In this document: piece by piece, positions 9,639-18,570 of the stretch
Position numbering within the stretch: position 1 is the first letter of the stretch
Layout: each line of letters begins with the position of its first letter
NCBI RefSeq assembly: GCF_003467125.1
Contig: NZ_QSFA01000001.1
Coordinates: 248,001 to 312,000 of the forward strand
Length of the DNA stretch: 64,000 nucleotides
Origin: Megasphaera sp. AM44-1BH
Lineage (GTDB): Bacteria > Bacillota > Negativicutes > Veillonellales > Megasphaeraceae
Direction: 5' to 3'
Notes under the pieces: generated by a model
Database searches by the model: none
What the model was told of the DNA's origin: nothing
The model's input: only the letters and a program-made list of their open reading frames with translations
Made by a program: the position numbers and the translations under genes

Positions 9639-9845
9639 CAGATTTATGGTATTTAGTATATTTTTTGATATATAAGATATTCTACTTATACTTGTTCTCC
9701 TGAAACACTACAATAATGTAGCGTATATCGTTTATCCTGATTTAGTTGTATACACTACGCGCACAGCAGCACCCCTCATGACCCGTATGGCCCGGCAGAG
9801 ACTGAAAATGACGCGTCTTTCCTCTATTCATACCGGACAGAGGTG

Positions 9846-9854
9846 TGTTATAAT
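9846..9854 (+). promoter_or_regulatory. Extended -10 promoter for the penicillin-binding protein gene
   Basis: TGTTATAAT is an extended -10 element (TGn followed by TATAAT), about 75 nt before the start codon. No good -35 is visible at the expected distance, as is common for extended -10 promoters. Confidence 0.5.
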
Positions 9855-9931
9855 TAGAAATTAGTAAAGTCCTATATATAATAGATGTTTTTAATACAAA
9901 ATCCATCACAAAAGGAGTCACAGGAAAAACT

Positions 9932-11947
9932 ATGTATACACCCAGACGCCGGGCGAAACACGCCAAAAAGAAAGGACCCCTGCACAGCTTGCGCGTGCTC
10001 ATCATCTTTCTTTTCGTCGTCGCAGCCGGACTCGGTTTTGGCTATATTTTTGCCGCCTACCAGAGTCTGCCGCCCGTAAGCAACAACATGCGGCCAGCCG
10101 TTTCATCCCAGGTATTCGACAGCCACGGCCGCCTGATCACGACTCTGCACTCCGATCAGAACCGTCTTCCCATCGATATCAACAAAGTACCGGCCAACCT
10201 GCAGAACGCCTTCATCGCCGCCGAAGACAACCGTTTCTACGAACACATCGGCATCGATCCCATTGGCATTCTCCGCGCCATCGTCACCAACCTGACCAAC
10301 CGCGGTATCGCCCAGGGCGGCAGTACGATTACGCAGCAGCTGGCCAAAAACGCCTTCCTGTCCCAGGAACAGACACTGAAACGAAAAGTACAGGAAGCCA
10401 TGCTGGCACTGGAAATCGAACACAAGTATACGAAAAAAGAAATTCTGGAAATGTACATGAACCAGATTTATTTCGGTCAGGGCGCCTACGGCATCCAGAC
10501 AGCGGCCAAAACCTATTTCGACCGCGACGTCAACGACCTGACGCTGGCCCAGTGCGCCATGCTGGCAGGCCTTCCCAAGAGCCCGAATTATTATTCGCCT
10601 TTCAATAATCTAGAAGAAGCCAAGTCCCGTAAAAATGTCGTCCTCGACCAGATGGTGAAATACGGTTACATCTCATCCGATCAGGCAGCGGAAGCCAAAA
10701 ACGCCGATCTCCACCTGTCCCACAACAAGCAGGTAGCGGAAAACTCTGAATCGGAATCGTTCATCGACTATGTATCCCAGCAGGTAGCCGCCAAATACGG
10801 CGACGATGCCCTGTATAAAGAAGGGCTCAAGATTTATACGACCCTCGATACGGAAAAACAGCATGCAGCCGTACAGGCCATGAAGAACCTGCCCGACAAT
10901 TACACCGACAAGAACGGCCTGACCCAGCCACAGGGCGCCCTCGTTTCCATCGATCCCCGCAACGGTCACATCCTGGCCATGGTCGGCGGACGCGGACAGG
11001 ACAGCTTCAACCGGGCCAGCATGGCCGTCCGCCAGCCCGGGTCGGCATTCAAACCCTTCGTCTACATGACGGCCCTGCAGGACGACATGACGCCTGACTC
11101 GACTATGGAAGACAAGAAAGTCACCTACGGCGGATGGAGCCCCCAGAACGCAGAAAAATCCTATTCCGGGACCATGACCCTGCGGCAGGCTCTGGCCCAT
11201 TCGGTCAATACCATCGCCGTCCAGCTGGCCGATAAAGTTGGCACGTCCAAGATCATCAGCAACGCCAAGAAGATGGGCATTACAACCCTCGTGGAAAAAG
11301 GCAGTACCAACGACAACAACCTGGCCATGGCCCTCGGCGGCCTGACGAGGGGCGTCATTCCTCTGGAAATGGCCAGTGCCTACGGGACCTTTGCCAATAA
11401 AGGCGTCCACGTCAAACCGGTGGCTATCACCAAAATCCTTGACCGCAACGGCAATGTCATCGAAGACAACAGCTCCGGCAAAGGGGAAGAAACACGGGTC
11501 CTCTCCGAACGGGAAGCCTATGAAATGACCAGCATGCTCGAAGCCGTCATCGAAAGCGGTACCGGTACGGCAGCGGCTATCGGCCAGCCGGCAGCCGGTA
11601 AGACCGGGACGACCGATGACAACAAAGACGCCTGGTTCGTCGGCTACACCCCGACCATCGTCACCGCCGTCTGGGTCGGCGACGACACGGGAGCCCACAG
11701 CCTGGGCGAAATCTACGGCGGTACCGTACCGGCCCGGATCTGGCACGACTACATGGTACAGGCTGCCAGCAGCGACTCGTCGGATTTCTCCGTCCCGGCA
11801 GGCATGCAGAAAGCCAGCCGCGCCAGCGAGACAAAGAGTACAACAACGGAGAAAAAGAGCACAAAATCTACAACGACGAAAGAAAAAACAAAGCAGGACA
11901 CGCAGCAGGGAAAACAGCAGGCGGCCCGCAACAATAAAAATCAGTAA
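9932..11947 (+). CDS. Class A penicillin-binding protein (PBP1A-type)
   Basis: A 671-residue bifunctional peptidoglycan synthase anchored by one membrane segment (about 18-42) after a basic N-terminus. The GT51 glycosyltransferase domain has EDNRFYEHIG near 92 and QGGSTITQQLAKN; the transpeptidase domain has SAFK with active Ser near 371, SVN near 424 and KTGT near 556. The C-terminus is a low-complexity Thr/Lys/Gln tail of about 50 residues. The start follows an AAAAGGAG with a long spacing, and AGGAAA is closer. It is transcribed away from ppsA. Confidence 0.95.
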   Translation: MYTPRRRAKHAKKKGPLHSLRVLIIFLFVVAAGLGFGYIFAAYQSLPPVSNNMRPAVSSQVFDSHGRLITTLHSDQNRLPIDINKVPANLQNAFIAAEDNRFYEHIGIDPIGILRAIVTNLTNRGIAQGGSTITQQLAKNAFLSQEQTLKRKVQEAMLALEIEHKYTKKEILEMYMNQIYFGQGAYGIQTAAKTYFDRDVNDLTLAQCAMLAGLPKSPNYYSPFNNLEEAKSRKNVVLDQMVKYGYISSDQAAEAKNADLHLSHNKQVAENSESESFIDYVSQQVAAKYGDDALYKEGLKIYTTLDTEKQHAAVQAMKNLPDNYTDKNGLTQPQGALVSIDPRNGHILAMVGGRGQDSFNRASMAVRQPGSAFKPFVYMTALQDDMTPDSTMEDKKVTYGGWSPQNAEKSYSGTMTLRQALAHSVNTIAVQLADKVGTSKIISNAKKMGITTLVEKGSTNDNNLAMALGGLTRGVIPLEMASAYGTFANKGVHVKPVAITKILDRNGNVIEDNSSGKGEETRVLSEREAYEMTSMLEAVIESGTGTAAAIGQPAAGKTGTTDDNKDAWFVGYTPTIVTAVWVGDDTGAHSLGEIYGGTVPARIWHDYMVQAASSDSSDFSVPAGMQKASRASETKSTTTEKKSTKSTTTKEKTKQDTQQGKQQAARNNKNQ

Positions 11948-11962
11948 CACGAAAACACGAAC

Positions 11963-11990
11963 CGGAGGCTGCCACAATGGGCAGCCTCCG
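11963..11990 (+). terminator. Hairpin after the penicillin-binding protein gene
   Basis: A perfect 11-bp stem (11963-11973 with 11980-11990, loop of 6) 15 nt past the stop codon. The T-tract after it is weak, so it may act as a terminator or as mRNA 3'-end protection. Confidence 0.55.
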
Positions 11991-12171
11991 CTTGCGTTAT
12001 CGATAAGTAAAGGCCGCCAGCGTTTTACAGCTGCCAGCAGCTAGCGAACAGCTGCCTTCCCGGCTTCGATGAACGAACTACAATGAACGACCAACAGCCC
12101 TTTTCATCAAACTTCAAACTTCAAACTATCTTTCCCGGCCTGCTATCTTTCCCACATAAAGGAGTACCCTC

Positions 12172-13272
12172 ATGTTCAACCGCATTGTTTTTTTCTGGAA
12201 AATCGGCTGTCTCGGCGCCTTACTGGGACTGCCCAATTGGTATGTATATAAGGAGGCCCTGCCTGCAGCGGTCTCATATGCAGCCCTCATCCCCTTTCTG
12301 GTGCTTCCGTTCTGCTTTTCTCTGGCCTATAATGCCATCCATTCTGTCCCCGTGTCCATCGCAAAACTGTTCTCCTGGACCGGGGGATTCTGGTTTATCT
12401 TTACCATCTATGCCACCATGGGTTCCTGTGTCTATGCCGTACTGTATCTTCTGGGCCTTTTCCTGGGATATGATCCGCTCTGGCAGACATACAATGGGCG
12501 TCTTGCCCTCGTATTGCTCCTCCTGGTCCTCGCTATCATGGCCCGGGGCATCTATAAAGCCGTCCACCCTGTCATCCGTCACGTCGTGATCCAGACGGAA
12601 AAAGCAGTCACGCCGGTCCGTCTGGCCTTCCTTACGGATATCCATATGGGACCCCTGCAGAGCCACTGGTACACGCGGCGCCTCGTCCGCCGCGTCATGG
12701 CGCTCCGGCCCGATGCCGTCCTCTTCGGCGGCGACCTCATTGATGCGCATTTGGGCTTTGTCCTGCGCGATGGCAGCTACCAGCAGCTAAAGCAGCTCCA
12801 GGCTCCGTACGGAATCTGGGCCGTCTTCGGCAATCACGACTTCTACGACGGCGATATTGATACAGAAGAACAAGCTCTAGCACCCATTCACTTCCTGCGG
12901 CACCAGCAGGAATTCCTAGCGCCGGGCATCATCCTTACGGGGCTGAACGATTATATCCATTTCCCATCGGAAACCATCCCCAACTGCGACACAGCCAACT
13001 TCAACATCATCATGGACCACGAACCGCTACGCATCCAGGAAGCCGTAAAAAAAGGGTATGACCTCTATCTCGGCGGTCATACCCATGCAGGACAATTCTT
13101 CCCGGTCACCTGGATTACGAACCGGATGTATTTAGTAAATTACGGTAGTAAGGTTTTTAACCTGCTGACAGCCGTCGTTTCCAGCGGCTACGGCTCCTGG
13201 GGCTTCCCTTTTCGAACCGGCCCCTCGCCGGAGATTGTGATGATAGAAATAAATAGGACCCGCGGCCGGTGA
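12172..13272 (+). CDS. Membrane metallophosphoesterase (YkuE-like)
   Basis: A 366-residue protein with about four hydrophobic segments in the first 130 residues, followed by a calcineurin-like phosphoesterase domain. Metal ligands are visible in LTDIHMG, FGGDLIDAH, FGNHDFYDG and GGHTHAGQ, the standard five-block signature. Related proteins act at the membrane, for example on lipid or UDP-sugar pyrophosphate substrates, but the substrate cannot be told here. AAAGGAG lies 8 nt before the ATG. Its stop codon lies inside the left arm of a dispersed repeat element (13256-13417). Confidence 0.85.
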   Translation: MFNRIVFFWKIGCLGALLGLPNWYVYKEALPAAVSYAALIPFLVLPFCFSLAYNAIHSVPVSIAKLFSWTGGFWFIFTIYATMGSCVYAVLYLLGLFLGYDPLWQTYNGRLALVLLLLVLAIMARGIYKAVHPVIRHVVIQTEKAVTPVRLAFLTDIHMGPLQSHWYTRRLVRRVMALRPDAVLFGGDLIDAHLGFVLRDGSYQQLKQLQAPYGIWAVFGNHDFYDGDIDTEEQALAPIHFLRHQQEFLAPGIILTGLNDYIHFPSETIPNCDTANFNIIMDHEPLRIQEAVKKGYDLYLGGHTHAGQFFPVTWITNRMYLVNYGSKVFNLLTAVVSSGYGSWGFPFRTGPSPEIVMIEINRTRGR

Positions 13273-13417
13273 CTTGTTTCCCCTGCCTCGACTGGGAAGG
13301 CACCATCTGCTTCGTCGTCGTCAGTCAGCGTAGCCCCGCTACGCCTCCTTCCATCCTCCTTGCATCTGATACCTTCCCCGGCGATTCAGGATGGAAACCG
13401 TCACCGGTCGTGGGTCC
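13256..13417 (+). repeat. Dispersed structured element, copy 1
   Basis: An 18-nt left arm at 13256-13273 pairs with 13400-13417 on the plus strand, with two G-U pairs and no mismatches. Inside is a small hairpin (GCGTAGC-loop-GCTACGC) and a segment nearly identical to the copy at 31694-31854. The arm sequences differ between the copies but remain complementary within each. A conserved tail (TTGTATAAATAGTCGGTTC and a CCGGTT/AACCGG hairpin) and a stretch of short repeated words follow to about 13550. Confidence 0.8.
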
Positions 13418-13549
13418 TAATTGCTGATTTTTGTATAAATAGTCGGTTCAGCAAACCGGCTTCGTCAAACTTCAAACATCAAACTGCCTTTTCTCTCCCT
13501 TCCCACTGTCCACTGACCACTATCTTTTCTCTTCAAACTATCTTTTTCC
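13418..13549. repeat. Conserved tail of the element and degenerate word repeat
   Basis: After the structured element come the shared tail (TTGTATAAATAGTCGGTT) and iterated short words of the type TCAAAC, ACTGACCACT and AACTATCTTTTCTC. The same words recur between genes at about 12060-12160, 28070-28215, 31890-31945, 32040-32095, 42985-43110 and 43380-43590. No gene is visible here. Confidence 0.6.
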
Positions 13550-13585
13550 CCTAAAAAAACAGGCCTGTCATCAGACAGGCCTGTT
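13550..13585 (-). terminator. Terminator of guaB
   Basis: A perfect 12-bp stem (13558-13569 with 13574-13585) with a 4-nt loop, followed on the minus strand by seven T residues, 13 nt after the guaB stop. Confidence 0.92.
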
Positions 13586-13597
13586 GATGTTACCGGA

Positions 13598-15103
13598 TTA
13601 TTTATCGGTTGTATTCTTTTCCTTGCGGATGACGTCGTGGGCGCCGCCTTCTACGATGGACGTTGCCGAAACGAGGGTAATCTTGGCTTTCTGCTGCAGT
13701 TCCGGAATGGTCAGGGCACCGCAGTTGCACATGGTCGATTTGATCTTGCTCGTCGTCTTTTCTACGTTTTCTTTGAGCGGACCAGCATAGGGGACGTAGG
13801 AATCGACGCCTTCTTCGAAGGACAGTTTCTTGTCGCCGCCCAGGTCATAGCGCTGCCAGTTGCGGGCACGGTTGGAACCTTCGCCCCAGTATTCTTTGAC
13901 GTAGGTGCCGCCGATCATAACTTTTTCCGTCGGGCTTTCGTCGAAGCGTGCGAAATACCGGCCGAGCATGACGAAATCGGCGCCCATGGCCAGTGCCAGT
14001 GTGATGTGGTGATCGTATACGATGCCGCCGTCGGAGCAGACCGGGATGTATACGCCAGTCTTTTCGAAGTATTCGTCACGGGCTTTGCAGACTTCGATAA
14101 GGGCTGTCGCCTGGCCGCGGCCAATGCCTTTCGTTTCACGGGTGATGCAGATGGAACCGCCGCCGATACCGACTTTGATGAAATCAGCGCCACATTCGGC
14201 GAGGAAGTTGAAGCCGTCCCGGTCTACGACGTTGCCGGCACCGACTTTGACCGAATCGCCATAATGCTGGCGGATCCACTGGAGAGTCAGTTTCTGCCAT
14301 TCCGAGAAGCCTTCGGAGGAGTCGATGCAGAGAGCATCCGCTCCAGCAGCCAGAAGGGCCGGTACCCGTTCGGCATAATCGCGGGTATTGATCCCGGCGC
14401 CGACGATATAGCGTTTCTTTTCGTCGAGGAGTTCGCCCGGGTTTTCTTTATGATCGGCATAGTCCTTGCGGAATACGAAGGAATTGAGCGTGCCGTCATC
14501 ATTGACGATCGGCAGGGCATTGAGTTTCTTGTCCCAGATGATGTCATTGGCTTCACCGAGGGTAACGCCGTTTTTGGCATAAATCATCTTTTCGAGCGGC
14601 GTCATGAAGTCTTTGACGGGAGTGGCCGGATCCATACGGCTCACGCGGTAATCACGGCTGGTGACGATACCGACGAGTTTGCCATTGACTGTGCCATCGG
14701 AGGTAACGGCGACAGTGGAATGGCCGGTCTTTTTCTTGAGAGCGACTACATCCGCCATGGTCATGTCCGGGCTGACGTTGGAATCGCTGGGTACGAAGCC
14801 CGATTTATAGGCTTTGACTTTAGCGACCATAGCCGCTTCCTGTTCGATGGTCTGGGAGCCGTAAATAAACGACACACCGCCGGCTTTTGCCAGGGCAACG
14901 GCCAGTTTTTCACCAGAAACGGACTGCATGATAGCGGAAACCATGGGAATCGTCATTTCAATAGCGGGCTTTTCCCCTTTTTTATATTTTACGAGAGGCG
15001 TTTTGAGAGATACATTCGCCGGCATACACTCACTCGATGAATACCCGGGAATCAAAAGATATTCATTAAAAGTGTGTGATGGTTCGTTGATATAAATAGC
15101 CAT
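13598..15103 (-). CDS. guaB: Inosine-5'-monophosphate dehydrogenase
   Basis: A 501-residue TIM-barrel enzyme oxidising IMP to XMP with NAD, the committing step of GMP synthesis. The catalytic Cys is near 319 in GIGGGSICITRE, a variant of the usual GPGSICTTR loop; a CBS pair is inserted at about 110-225, and the flap and C-terminal Gly-rich parts are present. I choose ATG 15103 because AAGGAGG lies 7 nt upstream; a start 18 nt earlier lacks one. It is monocistronic, with its own promoter and terminator. Confidence 0.92.
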   Translation of the reverse strand: MAIYINEPSHTFNEYLLIPGYSSSECMPANVSLKTPLVKYKKGEKPAIEMTIPMVSAIMQSVSGEKLAVALAKAGGVSFIYGSQTIEQEAAMVAKVKAYKSGFVPSDSNVSPDMTMADVVALKKKTGHSTVAVTSDGTVNGKLVGIVTSRDYRVSRMDPATPVKDFMTPLEKMIYAKNGVTLGEANDIIWDKKLNALPIVNDDGTLNSFVFRKDYADHKENPGELLDEKKRYIVGAGINTRDYAERVPALLAAGADALCIDSSEGFSEWQKLTLQWIRQHYGDSVKVGAGNVVDRDGFNFLAECGADFIKVGIGGGSICITRETKGIGRGQATALIEVCKARDEYFEKTGVYIPVCSDGGIVYDHHITLALAMGADFVMLGRYFARFDESPTEKVMIGGTYVKEYWGEGSNRARNWQRYDLGGDKKLSFEEGVDSYVPYAGPLKENVEKTTSKIKSTMCNCGALTIPELQQKAKITLVSATSIVEGGAHDVIRKEKNTTDK

Positions 15104-15194
15104 GTTTATCCTCCTTATCAATACGACAACTCTAAACCGGACCCTGTATCTGCCGGTCTCTCATTCTCTTTTCCCCGTATGGGATATTTATATC

Positions 15195-15222
15195 ATTATA
15201 CCCCCTGTATGGACAAAATCAA
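15195..15222 (-). promoter_or_regulatory. guaB promoter
   Basis: TTGATT (15217-15222), a 16-nt spacer and TATAAT (15195-15200) on the minus strand, about 90 nt before the start codon. No purine riboswitch fold is apparent in the leader. Confidence 0.65.
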
Positions 15223-15440
15223 GTAGTATAATTGTACCATTTTATGCATGTTTGTTATAAGCTGACAGCAAGAGATCCCATTCTTTCTGACAGCGCCGAT
15301 GGCCTTTCTTCATCATACCTTCCGCCCTGACGGGCACCTTCCCTTCACAGGGACGGCAAAGAATCTCTGTCCGCAGAGCCGGCTGCCAGCCGCCAGCTGC
15401 CGACGGCTGGCCTTTCCTGCCGTAAAGTGCGCAAAAAGGG

Positions 15441-15541
15441 TACAAAAAAAGAGCAATGGGAAACATTCTTTCGTTATCAAAATCGCCCACAATCCGCATG
15501 ATTAAGCGATTATAAACGTTAGGAAACATTTCTCATTGCTC
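15441..15541 (-). terminator. Long-looped terminator hairpin after the tRNA-Pro/tRNA-Ser unit
   Basis: On the minus strand, arms GAGCAATGAGAAA and its near-perfect complement enclose about 65 nt that contain a nested AATCGC/GCGATT stem. The outer stem is followed by seven T residues. It lies 12 nt past the tRNA-Ser 3' end, so it most simply ends the tRNA transcript; the size and nesting are unusual. The rest of 15223-15440 holds GC-rich repeat-like sequence and no convincing gene. Confidence 0.6.
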
Positions 15542-15552
15542 CCACAAATCAA

Positions 15553-15644
15553 TGGCGGAAAGGGTGGGATTCGAACCCACGATAGAGCGTTCGCCCTATA
15601 CATGATTTCCAATCATGCTCCTTCAGCCGCTCGGACAGCTCTCC
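15553..15644 (-). tRNA. tRNA-Ser (anticodon GGA)
   Basis: A 92-nt class II tRNA with a long variable arm, an encoded CCA and discriminator G. The anticodon stem CATGA/TCATG holds the loop TTGGAAA (GGA). The T-arm and 3' acceptor half are identical to those of the tRNA-Ser(UGA) at 21165, leaving a C-C mismatch at 7:66 and a G-U at 4:69. Confidence 0.92.
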
Positions 15645-15698
15645 GCGTCTTACATATCTTTGCTGACATCTTCGGGATAAATGCCGATATGTAAAGTA

Positions 15699-15775
15699 TG
15701 GTCGGGGCGACAGGATTTGAACCTGTGACCGCTTAGTCCCGAACCAAGCGCGCTACCAAACTGCGCTACGCCCCG
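15699..15775 (-). tRNA. tRNA-Pro (anticodon CGG)
   Basis: A 77-nt tRNA with acceptor CGGGGCG/CGCCCCG, discriminator A and an encoded CCA. The anticodon loop is TTCGGGA. It is 54 nt upstream of tRNA-Ser on the same strand, probably one transcript. Confidence 0.92.
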
Positions 15776-15835
15776 TAGCCCCGACTTATACGTAATACCA
15801 TATCCACGAAAAACGTCAAGAGAAAAAGCGTAAAA

Positions 15836-16252
15836 TCAAGCCAGTTTCTTTTCCCGGATGAAATCGAGGAGCATAACCGACGTGTCGGCCATGAGGTCAC
15901 CGCACGATACGGGACCGCCATTGGCCGGACTCTTGAGGACGCGGCAGCACGTCGCTTTAAAGCGGTCGAGCCAGATTTTCTGAAATTCCCGTACAGGCTG
16001 ATTGATTTCGGCTTTCGTCTTTTCTTCTGGCGTCGTCCGGCCGGCAAGACAGCCCAGGATCAGGCAGGCCCCATTCAAGGCCCCGCAAATACAGCCCGAA
16101 CCGGCCACCCCGCCGCCGAGGACGGATACCATGCGCAGCGTTTCCGGCGGCAGCTTCAAATCCAGACAATCATTGCAGACCTTGACCACCGTTTCAGCAC
16201 AATTATTCCCAGCCTGCTGGTATTGTGCCGCCAGTTCTTTTACCTTTTCCAT
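15836..16252 (-). CDS. C_GCAxxG_C_C family putative redox protein
   Basis: A 138-residue small protein with the family signature: NNCAETV near 17, then GSGCICGALNGACLILG around 50-66, and further Cys pairs (TCC, VSCGD) toward the C-terminus. Members are common in anaerobes and are thought to be redox-active or cluster-binding, but the role is unknown. The RBS is weak (AAGGTC). It stands between the tRNA pair and the metal ATPase, on the same strand but with no clear operon link. Confidence 0.8.
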   Translation of the reverse strand: MEKVKELAAQYQQAGNNCAETVVKVCNDCLDLKLPPETLRMVSVLGGGVAGSGCICGALNGACLILGCLAGRTTPEEKTKAEINQPVREFQKIWLDRFKATCCRVLKSPANGGPVSCGDLMADTSVMLLDFIREKKLA

Positions 16253-16299
16253 CGTAAGACCTTCTTGAAAACATATTATATAATCTATTATACATTATT

Positions 16300-18234
16300 T
16301 TATTCACTTTGTGGTTGCAAAACCATTTTCCTGCTATCCTTTTTAATGGATACTGATGGGGGATAAAGGGCCCGGATAGCATTGAGAATAGCCAGGATCA
16401 TGACGCCAACGTCCGCAAAAATGGCAAACCACATATTAGCAATGCCGACAGCCCCTAATCCCAGACAAAGGAATTTTATCCCCAGTGCAAAAACGATATT
16501 TTCATAAACAATACGCAGACATTTCCGCGATAAAAGGATAGCATTGGCAATCTGCAAGGGATCATCATCCATGAGTACGACGTCGGCTGCTTCAATAGCT
16601 GCATCAGAGCCCATGGCTCCCATAGCAATACCGATGTCAGCCCGGGTCAAAACAGGCGCATCATTAATTCCGTCGCCAACGAACGCTAATTTTTCTTTTT
16701 CTCCTTTACGGGCCAACAGCTGTTCCACTTTATTCACTTTATCGGCAGGTAATAATTCACTGTATACCTGGTCGACACCGACATCCTTGGCAATATTTTC
16801 GGCTGCCCGACGAGTATCCCCAGTCAGCATGACGGTCTGCTTGATGCCGTTTCGTTTAAGCGCTGCAATGGCCTGGCGCGCGTGAGGCTTGATGACATCA
16901 GATATGACGATATGACCCGCATATCTTCCATCAACCGCCACGTGAAGAATGGTTCCCATGCTATGACAAGGCACATAAGAAATTTTCATCTGCTTCATCA
17001 ATTTATCATTGCCAACGGCCACGATATGACCATCTACGGCAGCCTTGACACCGTGTCCGCTGATTTCATGAATATTCCTGACACGGTTACGGTCAATGGG
17101 TTTACCATACGCTTGCTGCAAGCTCTTACTGATGGGATGTGAAGAAGCACATTCGGCCATGGCGGCATAAGCAAGCAATTCTTCTTTTTCCATCTGGTTG
17201 TGGTGGACTCCATTAACTTCAAAATTACCTTTCGTCAAAGTCCCGGTCTTATCAAAAGCGATATATCTCGTCTGCGCCAGTGTTTCCATATAATTGGATC
17301 CTTTGATGAGGATGCCTTCTCTGCTAGCACCACCAATACCGGCAAAAAAGCTGAGAGGAATACTGATAACTAAAGCACAAGGACAACTGATGACTAAAAA
17401 GATTAAAGCACGATAAATCCAATTTTCCCATTGAGGATCAGCATGGCCGTACATCAGCTGAATGGCAGGAGGGATGATAGCCAAAGCCAAGGCACCCAGA
17501 CAAACAGCTGGTGTATAGACCTTGGCAAATTTAGTGATGAAATTTTCTGATTGCGACTTATGCGAACTAGAATCTTCAACTAGTTCCAAGATTTTTGAAA
17601 CTGTCGATTCTTCGGATTCCTTCGTGGTCTTCACGTAAAGGACGCCAGTCATATTGATACAGCCACTAATGACTTCATCCCCTTGCTGCACATCTCTGGG
17701 CAGGCTTTCTCCTGTCAGGGCACTCGTATTGAGGCTCGATGTCCCACGAAGGACCACGCCATCCAAGGGCACCCGTTCACCGGGCTGGACGACTATCGTC
17801 GTACCTAAAGCTACATCATCCGGATCGACCTTTTCCAGTTTACCATCCCGTTCTATATTCGCATAATCAGGACGGATATCCATGAGGGCACCGATATTCT
17901 TCCGGCTGCGGCCAACAGCATAGCTTTGGAACCATTCACCGATTTGGTAGAACAACATGACAGCAATACCTTCCAGGTAATCACCGCTCTGCTCATAAAT
18001 GGCTAAAGCAAAGGCGCCCAGCGTAGCAATGGTCATCAAGAAGTTTTCATCAAAAATGCGGCCATTCACGATTCCCTTTCCAGCCTTCCGCAGGATATCA
18101 TAGCCGATGATACCGTAAGCAACCAGATAAAGGGCCAAATGCAGCCACCCCTGTACCGGGATAAATTGAAGTGCCATAAGCCAAACAGCCGTAATCCCGA
18201 TGCGCCAGAGCATCCGTTTCTGTTTATCATTCAT
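16300..18234 (-). CDS. Heavy-metal P1B-type ATPase lacking its own HMA domain (Zn/Cd-type)
   Basis: A 644-residue membrane pump with TGES (174-177), the metal-site CPC (284-286) in transmembrane helix 6, the phosphorylation motif DKTGT (Asp 328), an HP locus (SSHPIS) and GDGIND. CPC plus the C-terminal half resembles CadA/ZntA exporters of Zn, Cd or Pb rather than Cu pumps, though specificity is not certain. The usual N-terminal metal-binding domain is absent; it is encoded by the gene 21 nt upstream, in the same operon. Start supported by AGAAGGG. Confidence 0.9.
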   Translation of the reverse strand: MNDKQKRMLWRIGITAVWLMALQFIPVQGWLHLALYLVAYGIIGYDILRKAGKGIVNGRIFDENFLMTIATLGAFALAIYEQSGDYLEGIAVMLFYQIGEWFQSYAVGRSRKNIGALMDIRPDYANIERDGKLEKVDPDDVALGTTIVVQPGERVPLDGVVLRGTSSLNTSALTGESLPRDVQQGDEVISGCINMTGVLYVKTTKESEESTVSKILELVEDSSSHKSQSENFITKFAKVYTPAVCLGALALAIIPPAIQLMYGHADPQWENWIYRALIFLVISCPCALVISIPLSFFAGIGGASREGILIKGSNYMETLAQTRYIAFDKTGTLTKGNFEVNGVHHNQMEKEELLAYAAMAECASSHPISKSLQQAYGKPIDRNRVRNIHEISGHGVKAAVDGHIVAVGNDKLMKQMKISYVPCHSMGTILHVAVDGRYAGHIVISDVIKPHARQAIAALKRNGIKQTVMLTGDTRRAAENIAKDVGVDQVYSELLPADKVNKVEQLLARKGEKEKLAFVGDGINDAPVLTRADIGIAMGAMGSDAAIEAADVVLMDDDPLQIANAILLSRKCLRIVYENIVFALGIKFLCLGLGAVGIANMWFAIFADVGVMILAILNAIRALYPPSVSIKKDSRKMVLQPQSE

Positions 18235-18255
18235 CAGTTGTCCCTTCTTCCTGCT

Positions 18256-18480
18256 TTATTTTACGTGAATTTCACAATCCGGTTCGACTTTTTTGCAGTC
18301 CTTGACGACTTGTTGCATCACCTGTTCCGGATCGTAGTTTTCTTCAAATTTAATAATCATCTTTTGTAACATGAAATTTACCGTCGCCTCAGCTACCCCT
18401 TCTGTTTTTCTGGCAGCATCTTCCATCAGGTTGGCACAATTAGCACAATCTACATCGATCTTATACGTTTTCTTTTTCAT
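18256..18480 (-). CDS. Free-standing heavy-metal-associated (HMA) domain protein
   Basis: A 74-residue ferredoxin-like metal-binding domain with CANC (CxxC) near residues 13-16, the size of a metallochaperone. It is directly upstream of an ATPase that lacks this domain, so it likely delivers metal to, or replaces the regulatory domain of, that pump. GAGGAGAG lies before the ATG. A promoter at 18542-18570 and an inverted repeat just downstream of it suggest metal-responsive control. Confidence 0.88.
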   Translation of the reverse strand: MKKKTYKIDVDCANCANLMEDAARKTEGVAEATVNFMLQKMIIKFEENYDPEQVMQQVVKDCKKVEPDCEIHVK

Positions 18481-18507
18481 GATAATCTCTCCTCTAAAAA
18501 TAATATG

Positions 18508-18533
18508 AACGATTGCTCATTTGTTCAATCGTT
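18508..18533. promoter_or_regulatory. Operator-like inverted repeat between the metal ATPase operon and the AraC gene
   Basis: A perfect 8-bp inverted repeat (AACGATTG, 18508-18515; CAATCGTT, 18526-18533) separated by 10 nt. It lies at the expected transcription start of the minus-strand promoter and overlaps the -35 of the plus-strand promoter, so one bound protein could control both. Confidence 0.65.
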
Positions 18534-18549
18534 GTGCTTGAAGTATAAT
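18521..18549 (+). promoter_or_regulatory. Promoter of the AraC-type regulator gene
   Basis: TTGTTC (18521-18526), a 17-nt spacer and TATAAT (18544-18549). Confidence 0.55.
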
Positions 18550-18570
18550 ATGCCTAATCAAAATCGTCAA
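18542..18570 (-). promoter_or_regulatory. Promoter of the HMA protein/metal ATPase operon
   Basis: TTGACG (18565-18570), a 17-nt spacer and TATACT (18542-18547) on the minus strand. It is back to back with the AraC promoter. Confidence 0.7.

Noticed and set aside
10673..11977. A 434-codon frame antisense to the penicillin-binding protein gene
   Set aside because: The sense frame has complete PBP motifs; the antisense one has Phe/Gly/Val-biased sequence with no motif and no RBS.
15242..15529. A possible 95-codon minus-strand gene
   Set aside because: It overlaps the tRNA terminator hairpin and repeat-like GC-rich sequence, with no RBS and no family resemblance.
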